Source: Rhynochetos jubatus (taxonomy: Eukaryota; Chordata; Aves; Eurypygiformes; Rhynochetidae). Taken from it: DNA of 64,000 bases. The stretch is from NCBI GenBank assembly GCA_027574665.1, contig CM050662.1, positions 3,378,501 to 3,442,500 on the forward strand, read 5' to 3'. Shown piece after piece: positions 36,691-48,554 of the stretch. Position 1 is the stretch's first letter, and each line of letters begins with the position of its first letter. The notes beneath the pieces were generated by a model, which was not told the origin of the DNA, did no database searches, and saw only the letters and a program-made list of their open reading frames with translations. Made by a program: the position numbers and the translations under genes.

Positions 36691-36930
36691 GTTTATGGCC
36701 AGAACATTTTGTTTGCAAAGTGCTGTCAGATGCGACATTAAGAGGCGCAGTAAATCAGAGCACAGGGGCCTCTCCAAGCCTCCGCAGATGAAAACCTTTT
36801 ATCACAATTTGGATCTGTTTGCACTGGTATGAAAATTATGGCTCCAGTTTAGCATCAACTTCCCATTATTCATGTCCCTGTGAGCAGCGCTTGCTAAATT
36901 GGATTGTTTCAAGCCTCCCCGCCCTGCTGG
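36690..36930. promoter_or_regulatory. A+T-rich block, candidate enhancer-like element
   Basis: About 240 bases change abruptly from the C/T-rich tract to balanced sequence with many candidate factor words: ccttttatcacaatttgg, atgaaaattatggctcc, cccattattcatgtccc and gctaaattggattg. There is no repeat signature and no long open frame. This texture (A+T-rich words kept at high complexity within G+C-richer surroundings) is typical of vertebrate conserved non-coding elements. Conservation cannot be judged here. Confidence 0.33.
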
Positions 36931-37375
36931 CCCTGAGAGCCCGACAGATCCTGCCCAGCTTCCCATCCTCACCTTGATGTCCTCTCCTGGCGGGGATGCG
37001 AGCAGTTGCAGCGCACTGTGCATGCTCCTGGCTGGAGGAGGGTTTGGGAACGAGGAGAAGAGGGATGGCAGAGCAGACAGAGAGGCTTCTGTGTCGGTGT
37101 GCCGGCATCCCGTGTAGAAGCAGACACAGTTCCTGCTCTGAGCAGCCTGATCTCTACTGCTGCCAGCCCCTAAGGTGGGAAGTGTAGGTTGATGCCTGTG
37201 GCTCCATGCACATCCCTTCCTCTGTTCCTCTGTGACCAGGTACTTTCTGGTTACTGGTGTTTGGAAGAGAGGAGCAGTCGTTTGGTTCAGGAAGGAGGGA
37301 AGGATGTGGGACAAAGCTCTAGCAGGGATGCAGATGGAGCTCGGAGGAAAGCAGGTGATTTTTGGCAACACTTTA

Positions 37376-37413
37376 ATCATAAGTTATATATCATAAGTTG
37401 TTATATCATAAGA
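37376..37413. repeat. Short tandem repeat, 14-15 bp unit
   Basis: The unit atcataagttatat is followed by atcataagttgttat and a partial atcataaga, giving about 2.6 copies. It is A+T-rich and isolated in unique DNA. Confidence 0.85.
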
Positions 37414-38829
37414 AATGAGGAAATGCTTCCTTCCCACCCTGTCAAAGAGTCTAGCTGGGCTATTCCTCAGAGCAGAGAGGGGCAGTGAGCATCTGTAGGG
37501 ACAAAGACTGGGGCAGCATGGAAGGGAGGGCCTTGCTCCTCGCGTGTGCTGTCCCAAGGAAGAGCTGAGAGTAGTGCTGAGCCCTGACAGGTCTCTGGCT
37601 TTGGTCAAGGGAGGCTGTGGCTTTTCCCAGCATCACCAGAACAAATCAGGGACTCTGCCTCTCCATCCTGGTGCTGCAAGGGTTGCAGTTTCAGGGTGTG
37701 CAGTTTAAGACAAAGACTTACTGGGGATCAGTACATCAAGTATGTCATGGAAAGTCATTAGGGGCAACAGATGGACCAAGAGATAAGGTCTGAGGGGGCG
37801 GCTCAGAGGAGGGCACCTGCTAAGCTAGGCAGTGGTCCTCTAGCTGACCAGGCTCAGGTCAGTTAACACATGGTATCCCAAGTAGCTTAGACCTGCACAG
37901 CCTTTTGGATGTGAGGAGGGAGTTCTTCGAGCTCCTCCCAACATCTGAAAATGCATCTCACATCAGTACTGCTATCCTGGCAAACTGGAAAACACATTGC
38001 ATGTTGGTTTGCACCCAAGACACTGAGATTCATGTTAATGAGACACAAGATCTTCTTTGCCACAAATTAAACTAGAAACCTCCATTGGGAGGTGGTAAGA
38101 GACAGTATCCTGCCCTGGTTGAAAGTGTTGAATGTTCCTGCCAAACTTAGCTGAGGTTCCATGGAAAGAACACTTAAATTTCCCCCTAGACAGCATTAGC
38201 TGAAACAGTATGGAACCATCACCCAAGAGGATGATCCCTAAAAGGAGGGCCATTGACAGTTATGCCATGTAAGTGGAGTTTATGATGGTCAGAGAGCATG
38301 CAGTACAGAGGAAGGACTGGCCACTTTCACCAGTGTGCGTGTGAGAGGGAGCAGGATTTTGCTAATGCAAGCGGCCACAGAAGGAGAGGCACAGCAAACT
38401 GTGTGCTATGAGGAGGAGAAGAGGAGGAAAAGCTTCTTCCAGATGAGGTTGGCTAGGCACACAGATTGGTTTCATGCAGCTGGCAGCTTCCTGCTGATGT
38501 TTGTGCTTGCTGAGTTCAGGGATGTAGCCCTGAGGGTTTGTTCCTGCTGCCTCGGAGGGCCTGTGCCTGCCTGTTGCCGTGCCCCATTGCTGCGTGTGCC
38601 ACAAAATGACACCAGAAAACTGCTCAGCCTCCACACAGCAACATCTGTCTGAGTGAGAATTGGATCCCATGAAGACACACGAATCTTGTAACCACTGCTC
38701 AGCCACCTGAGGTCCCCACCGTGGGAAGCATCGTCCCCCCGTCATCACAGACCTCCTTTTCCTTCCCCATTGTGTGAGGGAGTTCAAGCAGCAGCTGCAA
38801 AGACCCTATTCTCAAGAAACAGGGAGCTG

Positions 38830-39300
38830 GTGCAAGGGCTTTTGCATAAGCAGACTTTCTGACACAGCTGGAAACATTTATTTTCTTTTTTGCACCTCAC
38901 TGCAGAGACCTTGCCGCAATTGTAATTGCACATTTTTTTTAGATAATGTGGCCAGATGCTCTCTGAGCAAACCTTGAAGTCTGTTGTTGCAAGGCAATAG
39001 GTATTTTAATTTTAACTTAATACCAGTGTGACTGCTCAGAATGAGACAATGTCACCGTCCGGCAAATCCCTCAGGGTTTATCTACCACAGACAGATTTGG
39101 AGTGAGTTTTGCTGAGCAGGTGACCATCCCAATAAATCTGAGCGTTTCTTGGGTTTTTTTATATTTTTATTAACGCTCACCCAGTGCTTGGCCCTCAGGC
39201 TATCATCTCATTCCAGTCAAGTTCATGCTAAAGATTCCCATCTTCTGTCAATCTCAGGAGAAGTGAGATGACACTAATAAATATCCTTGCAATGCTGTGA
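38830..39300. promoter_or_regulatory. A+T-rich block, candidate conserved element
   Basis: About 470 bases of non-repetitive DNA rich in words such as gccgcaattgtaattgcac, gtattttaattttaactt, atatttttattaacgctcac and cactaataaatatcc. Several CpG (caccgtccggc) persist inside an otherwise A+T-rich block, which is unusual for neutrally decaying vertebrate DNA and is the main reason to suspect constraint. No open frame of coding quality is present. Confidence 0.3.
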
Positions 39301-39403
39301 GTCTCTGGTGCTGTCTGTATCCTCCCTGGCATTGCAGGCTGTTCAGAGCAAGGCTGGCTTTATTTCTCTCTCGTACATCACTGATTTGCTACACTGTCAG
39401 AGT

Positions 39404-39478
39404 TCAACAATAGCAGTAATAATTAACCATTTACTCTGAGTCAGGCACTGGGTCTTGTTTGCTCTTTCTGTGTATAAG
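39404..39478 (-). mobile_element. MIR-like SINE fragment, antisense
   Basis: The plus strand caacaatagcagtaataatt, then aaccatttactctgagtcag, then gcactgggtcttg parallels the reverse complement of the MIR 3' region. That region reads roughly caataataatagctaacatttattgagc...gtgccaggcactgtgctaag. The fragment is short and diverged, so an accidental resemblance is possible. MIR is an ancient amniote SINE and a few copies are known in birds. Confidence 0.42.
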
Positions 39479-41539
39479 ATGGAAAACGCTTGCAAAGATC
39501 AGATTCTGATGTTCCTCAGCTTAGTGTTAAGTGTCTTGACTCTGCAAAAATGCTCAGAGTCTTTCATTTTGCTCTTTAAGCTCATTAGTCCAAATTAAAA
39601 ACAGCATTCATTCTAATTTCAGCTTCTTGAAATCCCTCCAAGATCAGTGCTATTATTCTTTCAAACTCCTTGGGAGCAGAACTAACAGCAAAAGACATTC
39701 ACTTACATTCCTGATGTCCAAACAGTTTAATAAAAGCCACTAGCTTCAACTTAGGGATCCTGTCATCCACCTTGCCAAAGTGCACATTGGGCTTCTCCTG
39801 AAAGCTTCACTCCCATTTTTGTAATGTCCTCACTGCCTGCTGCTCACTCTTAAGGCTTTCTGTGAATCATGTAGATGAATGCCCTTTGGAATTTCTTTAC
39901 GCCCTCTGAATTAATCGGGGGTGCATGTGGCCTTGTCTTTTCAATAGCACATGATTTCTAAATTTTGACATGTGTGGGTTTAAGTTGAGCTTGTAGGGAG
40001 AATGGATTTCTCTTGGTCACTGGACTGAGCCATCTGTCCTCATGTGGATGGCACCGTCCGGAGACGACTGCAGGGAGCTTGACCAAGATGCTGTTGCACT
40101 GTATCTCTGTCAGACAGCAAAGCAAGGTCTTTGCATCCCTTATGTCTTGCAAGTCCGGGGTTGCAAGCAGGATCTCGGAGAAGCTTCAGGTTCAGGTGTG
40201 AATGTAGTCTTGCATGCAACTCTTCCTCCACCACAGAAAACACCTCTCATCTTACCAGGAATTTATCTCTTGAAATGGCCCATCAATCCACATGCTGGCT
40301 GGGTCATGCAACCCCAGTTTACAGCAGAGGAAGTTAGTGAGTCATGCAGGGTTTACAGTCTTTTCCTAAGGGGTTTTCAGCTTCATTTCATGAACTAATA
40401 AAGTGGGCAATGAGGGAGGAGGAGATGTAGCAGGAGGAAAGCTGTGTTCACGATCAGCCCTTAGCAGGCAGGCAGTTTAGAAGAGACGCCCCAACAAAGG
40501 CTGAGGGGAAATCCGAAGTGTCTGTTCAGTGTTTGCTGATGCTGTTCTGCATCAAACTCCCTCATGGAGGGCCCCAGAAAGCCAGGGATGCCTTGCCAAG
40601 CTAAACCTTCCTTTCCTCTCTCCACAGAAGCTCAGGAGCCCAGCTAAGGGTGCTGGCACTGTCCAGCCTGGGCAGCACACCTGGAGACACTGCAAGTCAG
40701 CAGTCAGTACACTACCGTGAGATTTGAGAATAATTTCCTGGATGCCCACACATACAGCCTGCAGATCCCACCGCGCAGAGCCCCTCCCTGAGAATGCTCC
40801 ATTGCTCCGGGGCTTTTCATACCAGCTCAGCAGGCAGCTGCTCGGTCTCCATCCACAAACTGATTCCTCACCCCCTCCTGCTCTTACTAGAGGCATTCTG
40901 AAAGGTTGTCTTCCGACCACACTCCACCTTACCCTCAAGGAGAGCAGTGAGGGTTGACCTGGGGAAAGGGGTAGATCTGACCATGGCTCTACAGCCTTGA
41001 GCAGCTCTTGAGGAACTGGAGGAGGAGGCAAGCAGCAGAGAAGGTGCTGGAAGACCATCTACATTTATTTCCAGCTCGATGCAGCCACACAAGAGCAGTG
41101 AGAGCAGGGGGTGAATGGCAAGAAGGTCTTTAGCTTGTCAAGACGCAACAGGGAAGGTAATTTAGAGAGCACTGTCTAAAGCCACGTCTGCCTCCAAGTC
41201 TTGTGTAGTCTTTGGAGAGCTCAAGATGGAAATTATGAGTCTAGGAAGATATAGATGTGGTTAATACCTATTTTACATGTACAGTCTATAATATGTTGCC
41301 ATAGTCTTGAAAATGTTGTGACTTGGAAGCCATAAAAGCTGGAAAGAACATGCTAATTGAGAACACAGTCAGACTATAAATCCAGAGAAGATACCGGGGC
41401 TGGAAGGAGAGAAACCCAGTCCCAGGGAAAAAGGGAGGGGGAAGAACTCAGCTAGAGAGCCAGGAAAGAAATTAAAGAGAAAGGGGAAAGAGGGAGAAAG
41501 CAGGACTTCTCCATTCCCCAAGGCTGGTTTTGCCTCAGG

Positions 41540-42640
41540 TAACACTCCAGGTAGATATTAGGAAATCAAAGGAATTGATTCAAATGGAAGTGCCATTAGA
41601 AGAGAGAATTTAGAACAAATTGGCAGCATGAATAGAAACTAATTGCCAGAACCAGGGAGATTCACACAAAAATTGTACAGAAAGAAAAGATGACATCTCC
41701 CATCTACTAACATCTATGAATACATAACCCATAGCTTAAAATGGCCTCTGTAGGAAAGTAAGAGAAGGTATTAAATGTGACATTAGGGGTTTTGTGGGTT
41801 TTGTGGGTTTTTGTTTGTTTGTTTGTTTGGGTTTTTTAGGTATTATATGGGATGTAGAGTCTTAAGGAGCAGTGGGTCAGACATCTGTGTCAACAAATAG
41901 GTGGAAATTGTAACAAAGAATAGAGCTATTGGGTAAATGAATAAATTGGATATAATAGGAGAAAGTTGCTTCAGTTTCTGTGGAAGGAAATCACGCATCA
42001 GAAATCCATTAAGGTTCACTGAAGGGACGAGTATGTGCACAGGGGTGATCTGGTCAATATAATGTTAGGATATTCAAAATGCTTTTGGGCAATGTCCCTC
42101 ACCAGAGACACATGGGGAAATTAACTTGTTATGGGTCAAAAAGGAAATTCCTCTCATGGTAAATTCTCCTGGTCAAAAAATAGGAGAGAGAGGGTACAAA
42201 AAATTAGTGATTTTCACAGGTGGAAGGGAGTTGGCCCATAAAGTCAAATGAGGAGCTGGGCTGCGGTGTTCAGTATAGGCATAAATGCTCTGGGAAGGCA
42301 GGAAGCAGTGAGATTGCAGAACTCACCGACAGCATAAAATTAATTTGGGCAGGCAAACAAAATCTGACTGTGAGGAGCTGCCAAATGTTGTCTTGGGACT
42401 GAGGGCCTGGGCCAGGAAATGATCTGGTGACATTTGACATCAGTAGAAAGTAATGTGCATTGGAGACAAAACTGTCTCACCTGTAAATGCAGAGCACAGG
42501 GAAGGGACCTTGGAGTTACAGCACTGCTTCCAGTAAAAGGATCACGGTGGTGGCAGGAAAATAAAGCCAGTGATGAGCGTCGTCATGAAAGAAATGCAAA
42601 GCAATATGTACAACTTCTGTTTACTTCTTTATAAATTAAA
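41540..42640 (+). mobile_element. Ancient CR1 LINE, ORF2 linker-RT region, sense on plus
   Basis: Over roughly 1.1 kb the plus strand follows CR1 ORF2 sense order: gagattcacacaaaaattgt, aacccatagcttaaaatggc, gtttctgtggaaggaaatca, ccattaaggttcactgaagg, aatgcttttgggcaatgtcc (then ctcacc), aaattcctctcatgg, aatgatctgg, gtaatgtgcattgg and gggaccttggagttac. These match, in order, the segments encoding the pre-RT linker, the SL.GKS-like region, the AFD.VPH motif, the FIND region and the post-catalytic LHLG region of old amniote CR1. Stops and indels destroy every frame. A G/T simple repeat at 41787-41838 interrupts it, and the last 100 bases are only tentatively included. The three young-type copies keep only the CR1 3' end, so they cannot be compared with this region directly. 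Confidence 0.84.
41787..41838. repeat. G/T simple repeat (gtttt, gttt)
   Basis: The run reads ggggttttgtgggttttgtg, then gtttttgtttgtttg and similar words, ending in ggg and tttttt. It lies within the ancient CR1 copy, at a position where related copies have unique sequence, and so arose after insertion. It is probably length-variable. Confidence 0.85.
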
Positions 42641-43649
42641 GAGCCAGCTTTGAAGGGTTGAATGGGGTGGAGAACACACTTGTGGCATGGGAAAGGCAAG
42701 CAGCAATTATTACATAAAAGTCAGAGTTTTAGAGCAAAGATTTAAAATAGTATATAGCATAAGCAGAACTGACCCAGGATCTGGCGCATTGGTGAGAGGC
42801 GGCATCCCCACGCTCAGCTTGGACCTACCTTTTGCTGCGGGAGTATGCCGTGAAGCAGTTGACTGCCTCAAAGAAGGACACAAACTCTCAGCTTTCAGCG
42901 AGTTTGACCTCTAATTTGAGTCAAAAAATACAATCATCTCATGCATATCTTGCAAAAGTAATTTATCTTCATCGTTTTGGAAAGGTTGCCAGCTCCTGTA
43001 TCATGTCTGTCTAACTCTTGGGAAGGCTTGCAGATACCTTCACTACAGGTTGAACCCCAAATTTATACAGGGGAAACTGGAAAGGGTGTAAGTCTATTCA
43101 CAGGAAACAGCCCTCTCCTCTCCCATGGGCTCGTCTGGCAAACTCCAGCAGTTTGCAACTTTCCCAACATTTTTAGCTGCATTTGAATTCTCACTTTCAA
43201 CAAGAGGATAAATTCATGGCTTTAGTTTCCTGTGTGACCGAAGAGGATGTCTCGGAGGGACCCAACGCAGTTCCATTGCTGGTGGCACTGCCCTCGCTGC
43301 AGCAGCCACAGTGAGGCTGATGCATTCGCTCCCAAGCCCCCAGCACTGCCCGCGTTGATCAGGCAGCCCGTGCTGGCAGGCCAACGGGGAAAGCTCCCCT
43401 GAGAGAGCTACTCTTGCATCGAGGAGGCTGAAAGCAGATCAGCACCTAAAGATCACACGAGCAGAACGTGGCGATGCCGGCTCAGGCCAAAGATTCACGT
43501 AGCTGGAAGGTCAGCCTCCAGACGGGCATTAGGGGATGTGCAGGGGAAGGATGTAAGAAAAGACGGAGGTTTAGAGAGGTCCTTCTCCTCTCAGCCCTGC
43601 CCCAGCATCCCACAAACAGTGTTTCAGGAGCTTTTGGAGCTGGAAGTTA
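42641..43649. other. Gene-free spacer between two old CR1 fragments
   Basis: About 1 kb of unique sequence. The first 150 bases may still be decayed CR1. The part near 43230-43480 carries more CpG than its surroundings (gaacgtggcgatgccggctc), but not enough for an island. No exon is recognised. Confidence 0.5.
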
Positions 43650-44170
43650 CCCCTGGATCATCATATTCAGTGCTGTGGCTTTGTCTAATCTCTTTTCAGA
43701 TCTACTTATGGTTTTAGCCCCTGTCACCTCCTAGGGCAACCAGTTCCAGGTTTTAATTATGCGCTGGATAAATTGGTATGCTCGGGCTGCTGCCCTTCCA
43801 GCACACCGGGCCCAGTGTTCTCAATAGCTGTTCCCGGTCCTTTTCTCATGCTTGTCTTCTCCGGTGTCCTCCTTCCACGTGCTCATTTTAGGCTCCTTTC
43901 GTACCTTTGCCAGGACAAACCCTTTGCAGGTCCCACCTCTGTGGAACAGAGGAGGAGAGTGGGAAAACACCTATAGCTGCTGGTCTGTGGAAGCAGCAGT
44001 GATGTTCTCAACACTTTTTCTAATGTTCTCCTAAGCCCCTTGCTTCTGAGGGGCTGTTTTACCCCATCCTAGGGGGATATTTTAAGAGCACCCTCCACAT
44101 TGACTCCTGGGTCTCCTTCTTGACAGCTGTGTGCTACCTGTGCACTGGAGAACTGGTCTTTCTCATAAGC
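43650..44170 (-). mobile_element. Ancient CR1 LINE 3' part, antisense
   Basis: Read on plus, the order is gctttgtctaatctcttttc, then cctagggcaaccagttccag, gttttaattatgcgctggat, and later gatattttaagagcaccctc, cacattgactcctgggtctc and cttcttgacagctgtg. This parallels antisense CR1, whose 3' ORF2 segments read ..tctaattcttttt..ggcaaggagttccac..gtgcgttgtgtgaag..gttttcagagaac.atccac.atgactcc.agatctctttctt. The sense strand is therefore minus. The middle portion (about 43790-44000) is poorly matched, so the copy is internally deleted or very diverged. It stands opposite in orientation to the copy at 41540-42640 and is probably an independent insertion. Confidence 0.68.
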
Positions 44171-47100
44171 CTGGACCTTTGGTGAGTCTTCAGAGTTTAT
44201 CCTCTGTTAACTCACCTCAGCAAAGTAGTTCAGCACACTGTGTCAGCCCCATTTCCAGACTGTGCAGATTCTGGCTGTCTCAGACTTGGTGTGAGCCCAC
44301 CTGGATGCCACTTTGGAAGCCCTGTGCAGTTGTTTTGCAGTCTATTTACTTGGCTGTCATATCCTTTGCTTGCACCATGTGCAGTTTCTGAGTTGTGCTG
44401 TTTCGTGGACTGACTATTTTATAGAAGTGAGTGAATATTGCATGTAGCTCTACAACCACCCAGAAGTAACCCAGAGCTGGAGTGTGCCCAGTGGCAGGGT
44501 GAAACTGTGGCATCTACCCTAGGGCAGAGCCTGCACTCTTTTCCTTCTGCTCATGCAAACTGGATCATGCTGGATCAGCCGGGATGGCGCTTCCCTCCGC
44601 CTTGTGTCAGCACTGCGAGATGCAGTAATGGCTATTGGCAACAACACTTGCCTGCCTGCCTCTCATTTCCGTGCACTGGTCTCACCGGGGACTGCCTGCA
44701 GACCCTCTCCCAGGCTCTCTGAGTGACCTTCTGCATGCCCTGTGCTGCCCGAGCAGTCCCAGCTCTCCCATTGACCGCTGTGCCCCTTGGCACAGCGGCA
44801 CCCCAAGCCGATGGCAGCTCTGCTTTGACTAACATTCTTGCTGGCAAAAGAAAAATAATATTGGAGCTTGAGAAAAGCCTGGTCCTTATAGCTGCAGGGC
44901 ATCTGTGTTGCAATAGCATTTTCTTCATGCTAAATTAATCTGCCTGTAAATTCAGTGCTATTGATTTGGGAAAAATGATGCTTTTGGTCCTCACCCCGCT
45001 TCCCCTCTTAAACCCCAAGTGCCGTGGAACAGCGAGGTGCCGAGGTGCCAGGCATGGGGTGGATGCAGCCAGAGACGACCTGCTCTGCAGCAATGCTGTC
45101 CTGGCAGAGGCCAGGCGGACTAATAGGAAATGCTGTCAGAATGAGAATGGGGACCCTGTACCCCACTTTAATGCTGGTAAGGCATGGAGGTTCCAAACAT
45201 CCACAGCCGAGGTCCCTCGAGTACCAGGGAAAGGGCTGAACACTTACCAGGGGTCTGCAGGGAGGCTGCCACTCACATGGGTTCCTCCCCATTTCCAGGC
45301 ACCAAATTGCATTTACAAGAAGAAAAATATACATTAAATAACTCTTGGATGTCGGAGTAAGCAACTGCTGTGGGGGATGTGGGAGAGAGAAGGAGATACA
45401 GCTGGTCGGTCCAGGAGCAAGGAGAGGGGAGGGTGATGAGTTGGTAAGGGTCTGGGGGGGACACTGGGGTGGAGGAGGTTTAGAGCAAGGGCAGATCTCC
45501 TGGGATGAATGTGTTCTGTGACAGTGGCTGACAATCAATAGCCTGTAGCAGAGGATGCCTCCTTGGAAGGCTCTGGTTTAGGGTGTTTTGTACACATGCC
45601 ACAGGAAGAACAGGATGTAAACATTCAGCATCTCAGATTATAAATCTCAGCAAGGCATGATGGGTCTGGAAGGTCATCTGGCACCGCCGCCATCCCCCAG
45701 CAAAGGCTTCAGGGCAGAGGCAGGGGTGAGTGGCTGGGATGCTCCACACGTGCCTCCAGCCTGTTCTCCATGCCAGCTCTGAACAGGAAACAACAGTCAT
45801 GCTAGAACTGTCCCAGGGGAAAGTGAGTCTGATGGGGCTGAATATATGGACAAATCCCAGCAAGTATCTGCCGTCTTTCTCTGGTGGATAATGACATGTC
45901 CTCTGAGTCCTCCAGCGATGATCCCAGGAAAGCCAAGCCTTTGAGAGCCAGGCTGAGCTTGTCCTCGGGATCCTGCTGTAAATTCCCACAGTGCCATTTA
46001 TCCAAGCATGCTTCAGGAAGCAATTGGAGATTCCCACAGGCAGCAGCGCTGCTCCACCACAGCCTGCATCTGTGTCCTGAGGCAGGGGCAGGCCAAGGCA
46101 GGGGCCTGCTCACACAGATGTGCGGGAGAGCACCTCCTGATTCATTGCTTCCTGCCACACACTTGTGCAGACGTGGAGCAGGTGAATCCTCCTGCTCCCC
46201 TGTTCCTCCCTTGCCACGTTCAGGCGGGCAGTGTTGGCAGTTCAGCCCTCCTAGCAATGCGTCAGGAGGTTTTATTTTTCCCTGGTGGCTTTTGTGTTTC
46301 ATTTCTGGTTGATACTCTTTATTGGGAGCTATGCAGGCAAACGCAGCATCTGATTTTCCACCTCTGTAACACCTATGGGGTTGAAGGGAAGGCAGTGGAG
46401 GGAAACCTGTGTGGAGGTGAACAGGCTCCCTACCTGGCATGCTGCATTTTCTTGTGAGGGTTTGCCATTGTTTAAGAGAAAATTTGAAAAGTAATAATCA
46501 CGGCAAAGTGGAGGGAGAGGCCTCTGGAGGCAGTTCAGCAGCTGAGAGGGAGCCTGGGAGATCTGCATGAACAAGACCATGGGAGGGAGGAGCAGGAGAA
46601 ACAAAGAGGGAGGGTGAGATGGAGAGGAGCAAGTGAAAGAGGCCACCTGGGATGGGACCACAACAGGTAGATGAGGTCTGCAGTGCCATCCATGGCTTCG
46701 GTCCAGGTGAGGACTGACAGGATATGGGCAGGGTCTCTGGGAGAGACCAGCAGCCTGACTGCAAAGGGGAGACATGTCCCACAGTGCTGGAGCACCTCGT
46801 GCTTCCTCCTCGGTCACTCTTTGCAGGCTGAGCGGGGCAGACGGGGCAGCTCTGTGGTCTGTTTGGCATTCCCCCACCCCGCATACAGCCCCGTCCAGGG
46901 CACCAGCAGCACTGCCACTGCTTCTGGACCCCTGCAAAGGTCCTTCCCGCACAATCAACTCCCCATCCTTTGCTTGTGGAATAGCATCTGCTTGGGGTGC
47001 CTCGAGGGTGAGCTGCTCACCTGTGCATCAAAGGCTCGACTCTGACATGCATCTGGAGCGCAGGGAAATGAGTAGCACCACAGTTCACAACCCCACATTG

Positions 47101-48554
47101 AGGCACATCCCCCTCCTCCAGCACAGCCCATGTCCAAGGCAAAGGGCTCCCGAGACGAAATGCAAGGGGTAGGAAGGAGGGAGGGGTGCCTTCCTGTGCA
47201 GACCCTTCCTCTGGCCCTTGGCTATTGTGCTGCTTCCTTCCTCCTCCCCAAGGGCTGCGAAGGAGCTGGGCTTTATCAGGGCACTGCATCGGACCAGGTA
47301 ATCCAGGCCACAGCTGCTTCCTGCTTCGCCTGGGACATTGCTCCACGGGCAGGAGGGAAGGAGATGAATAAGATGCTCTGCCGCTGAGAAACCCCGGTGA
47401 GGAACAGTGTGTGATTTCACTCCCCCACACCAGCCAGAGTACAAATCCTCCTTCCTGGGGCTTCCTGCTGCCTCTCTCCCACCCTGCTCACATCAGTTAT
47501 ACCAAACAGGGAGCAGTCTGCTAAAACCCTGCTAATAGACTTCAGCAGAAGGGCAATGCTGGGTCTAATTAACTGCCTGACAGCTCCTCCGTATTGGACA
47601 TGCACAAGCCCCTTGTGCACAAGGTGTGCAATGTGCTCTCCCTGCCTGCCTGGGGCTGCCTGCACTGCTGTGGTTCACGGCACTGCAGAGAGGGTGGGTG
47701 GGTGTGATGGAGACCCCACGGCTGGCAGGGACTGGTAGATTTGGAAGCAAGGTGAAGCTGTACCAAGGCTCAGGTGGGTACCCGCAGCTGATAGCTGGAT
47801 GGAGAAGGGAGTTTAGCCCTGGCCTTCTGCTGTGGGAGATGGTCCCGGGAACAGAGCCTGGAATTGGGGATGTGACCCAAAAATGAGGTTTCTGGGGCCT
47901 GGGTAGTCCCATGCAACAGGCCAGGATGATTAAGAGGAAGGGGAGCCAAGAGCCAGAGCTGCCTGCAACACTGATGCTGTTTGAGAAGGGACCCCAGATG
48001 ATCAAACAGGCTGAAGGCTGAGGGCAGGCTGCCTCTTCCCTTCTCATCCAGGCTCTGCATACAGAGGTGTGCAAAAGAAAAGGGAAGATCCCCAGCACAA
48101 GGAAAAGCAGAACACAGTGTGTTGGCTTGACTAAAAATAATCTGGGTATAACATTGGCTTGGCTCCATCCAAATGACCATACTGCCAGAAGAACAGGAGT
48201 GCAGGCACCCCAGTGCACATCCCAGGCAGGGGAAGGACAGGGGGAGCAGTGAAGCAAAATCTCCAGCTGCAGAAGCAACTGCAGCAGTGCTGGTGGGACA
48301 TGCCCATGAGCCACTGGTTTTCTCCCCCACCAGAGCTTCCCACAGCCAGCCCCTGAGGTAAGGTAAAAGCCATTGCTTTCTGGTGGGCTCACAGAAGAGC
48401 CAGGTTGCCTCCAGATCCACAAAGGTTAGGCAGGAATAGCAATTTTATTGCACAAAAAAGCCGAAAAGTCAGTTGTTAGCCTGCACCAGATTCAAAATGG
48501 AGTCTTTCAAGATGTTTCTAAAAGAAATGAGGCATCACAAATAGTCCAGCATCC
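44171..48554. other. Gene-free DNA, 4.4 kb
   Basis: No exon, RNA gene or repeat family is recognised. Several long open frames overlap here (for example 45802-46440 and 47565-48422 on the minus strand, the latter overlapping another open frame at 47770-48420 in a different phase). Two overlapping long frames in different phases show that the DNA is stop-poor, and neither translation shows a domain. A TTTATT at 48444-48449 could serve as a minus-strand poly(A) signal. Confidence 0.5.
48444..48449 (-). terminator. Possible poly(A) signal (AATAAA) on minus strand
   Basis: In minus orientation the context is tttttgtgcaataaaattgc, a canonical AATAAA. Without a recognised upstream exon or an aligned transcript it may be chance, because this hexamer is common. 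Confidence 0.15.

Larger units (their letters stand above)
35856..41539. other. Gene-free DNA, 5.7 kb, with A+T-rich blocks
   Basis: No exon or RNA gene is recognised. The interval carries a C/T-rich tract at 36612-36690, A+T-rich candidate elements at 36690-36930 and 38830-39300, a small tandem repeat at 37376-37413 and a MIR-like fragment at 39404-39478. About 39.5-40.0 kb is A+T-richer unique DNA without a recognised family, and the remainder is ordinary unique sequence. Confidence 0.5.

Noticed and set aside
40300-40345. MIR-like words (cagtttacagcagaggaagt)
   Set aside because: The resemblance to the MIR cattttacagatgaggaaact segment is too short and is unsupported by neighbouring MIR sequence.
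45802-46440. 212-codon minus-strand open frame
   Set aside because: It overlaps open frames on the plus strand, its composition matches translated non-coding DNA, and there is no family signature.
47565-48422. 285-codon minus-strand open frame
   Set aside because: A second minus-strand frame (47770-48420) is open over most of the same DNA, so stop codons are simply scarce. The Trp/Cys/Pro-rich translation has no recognisable motif.
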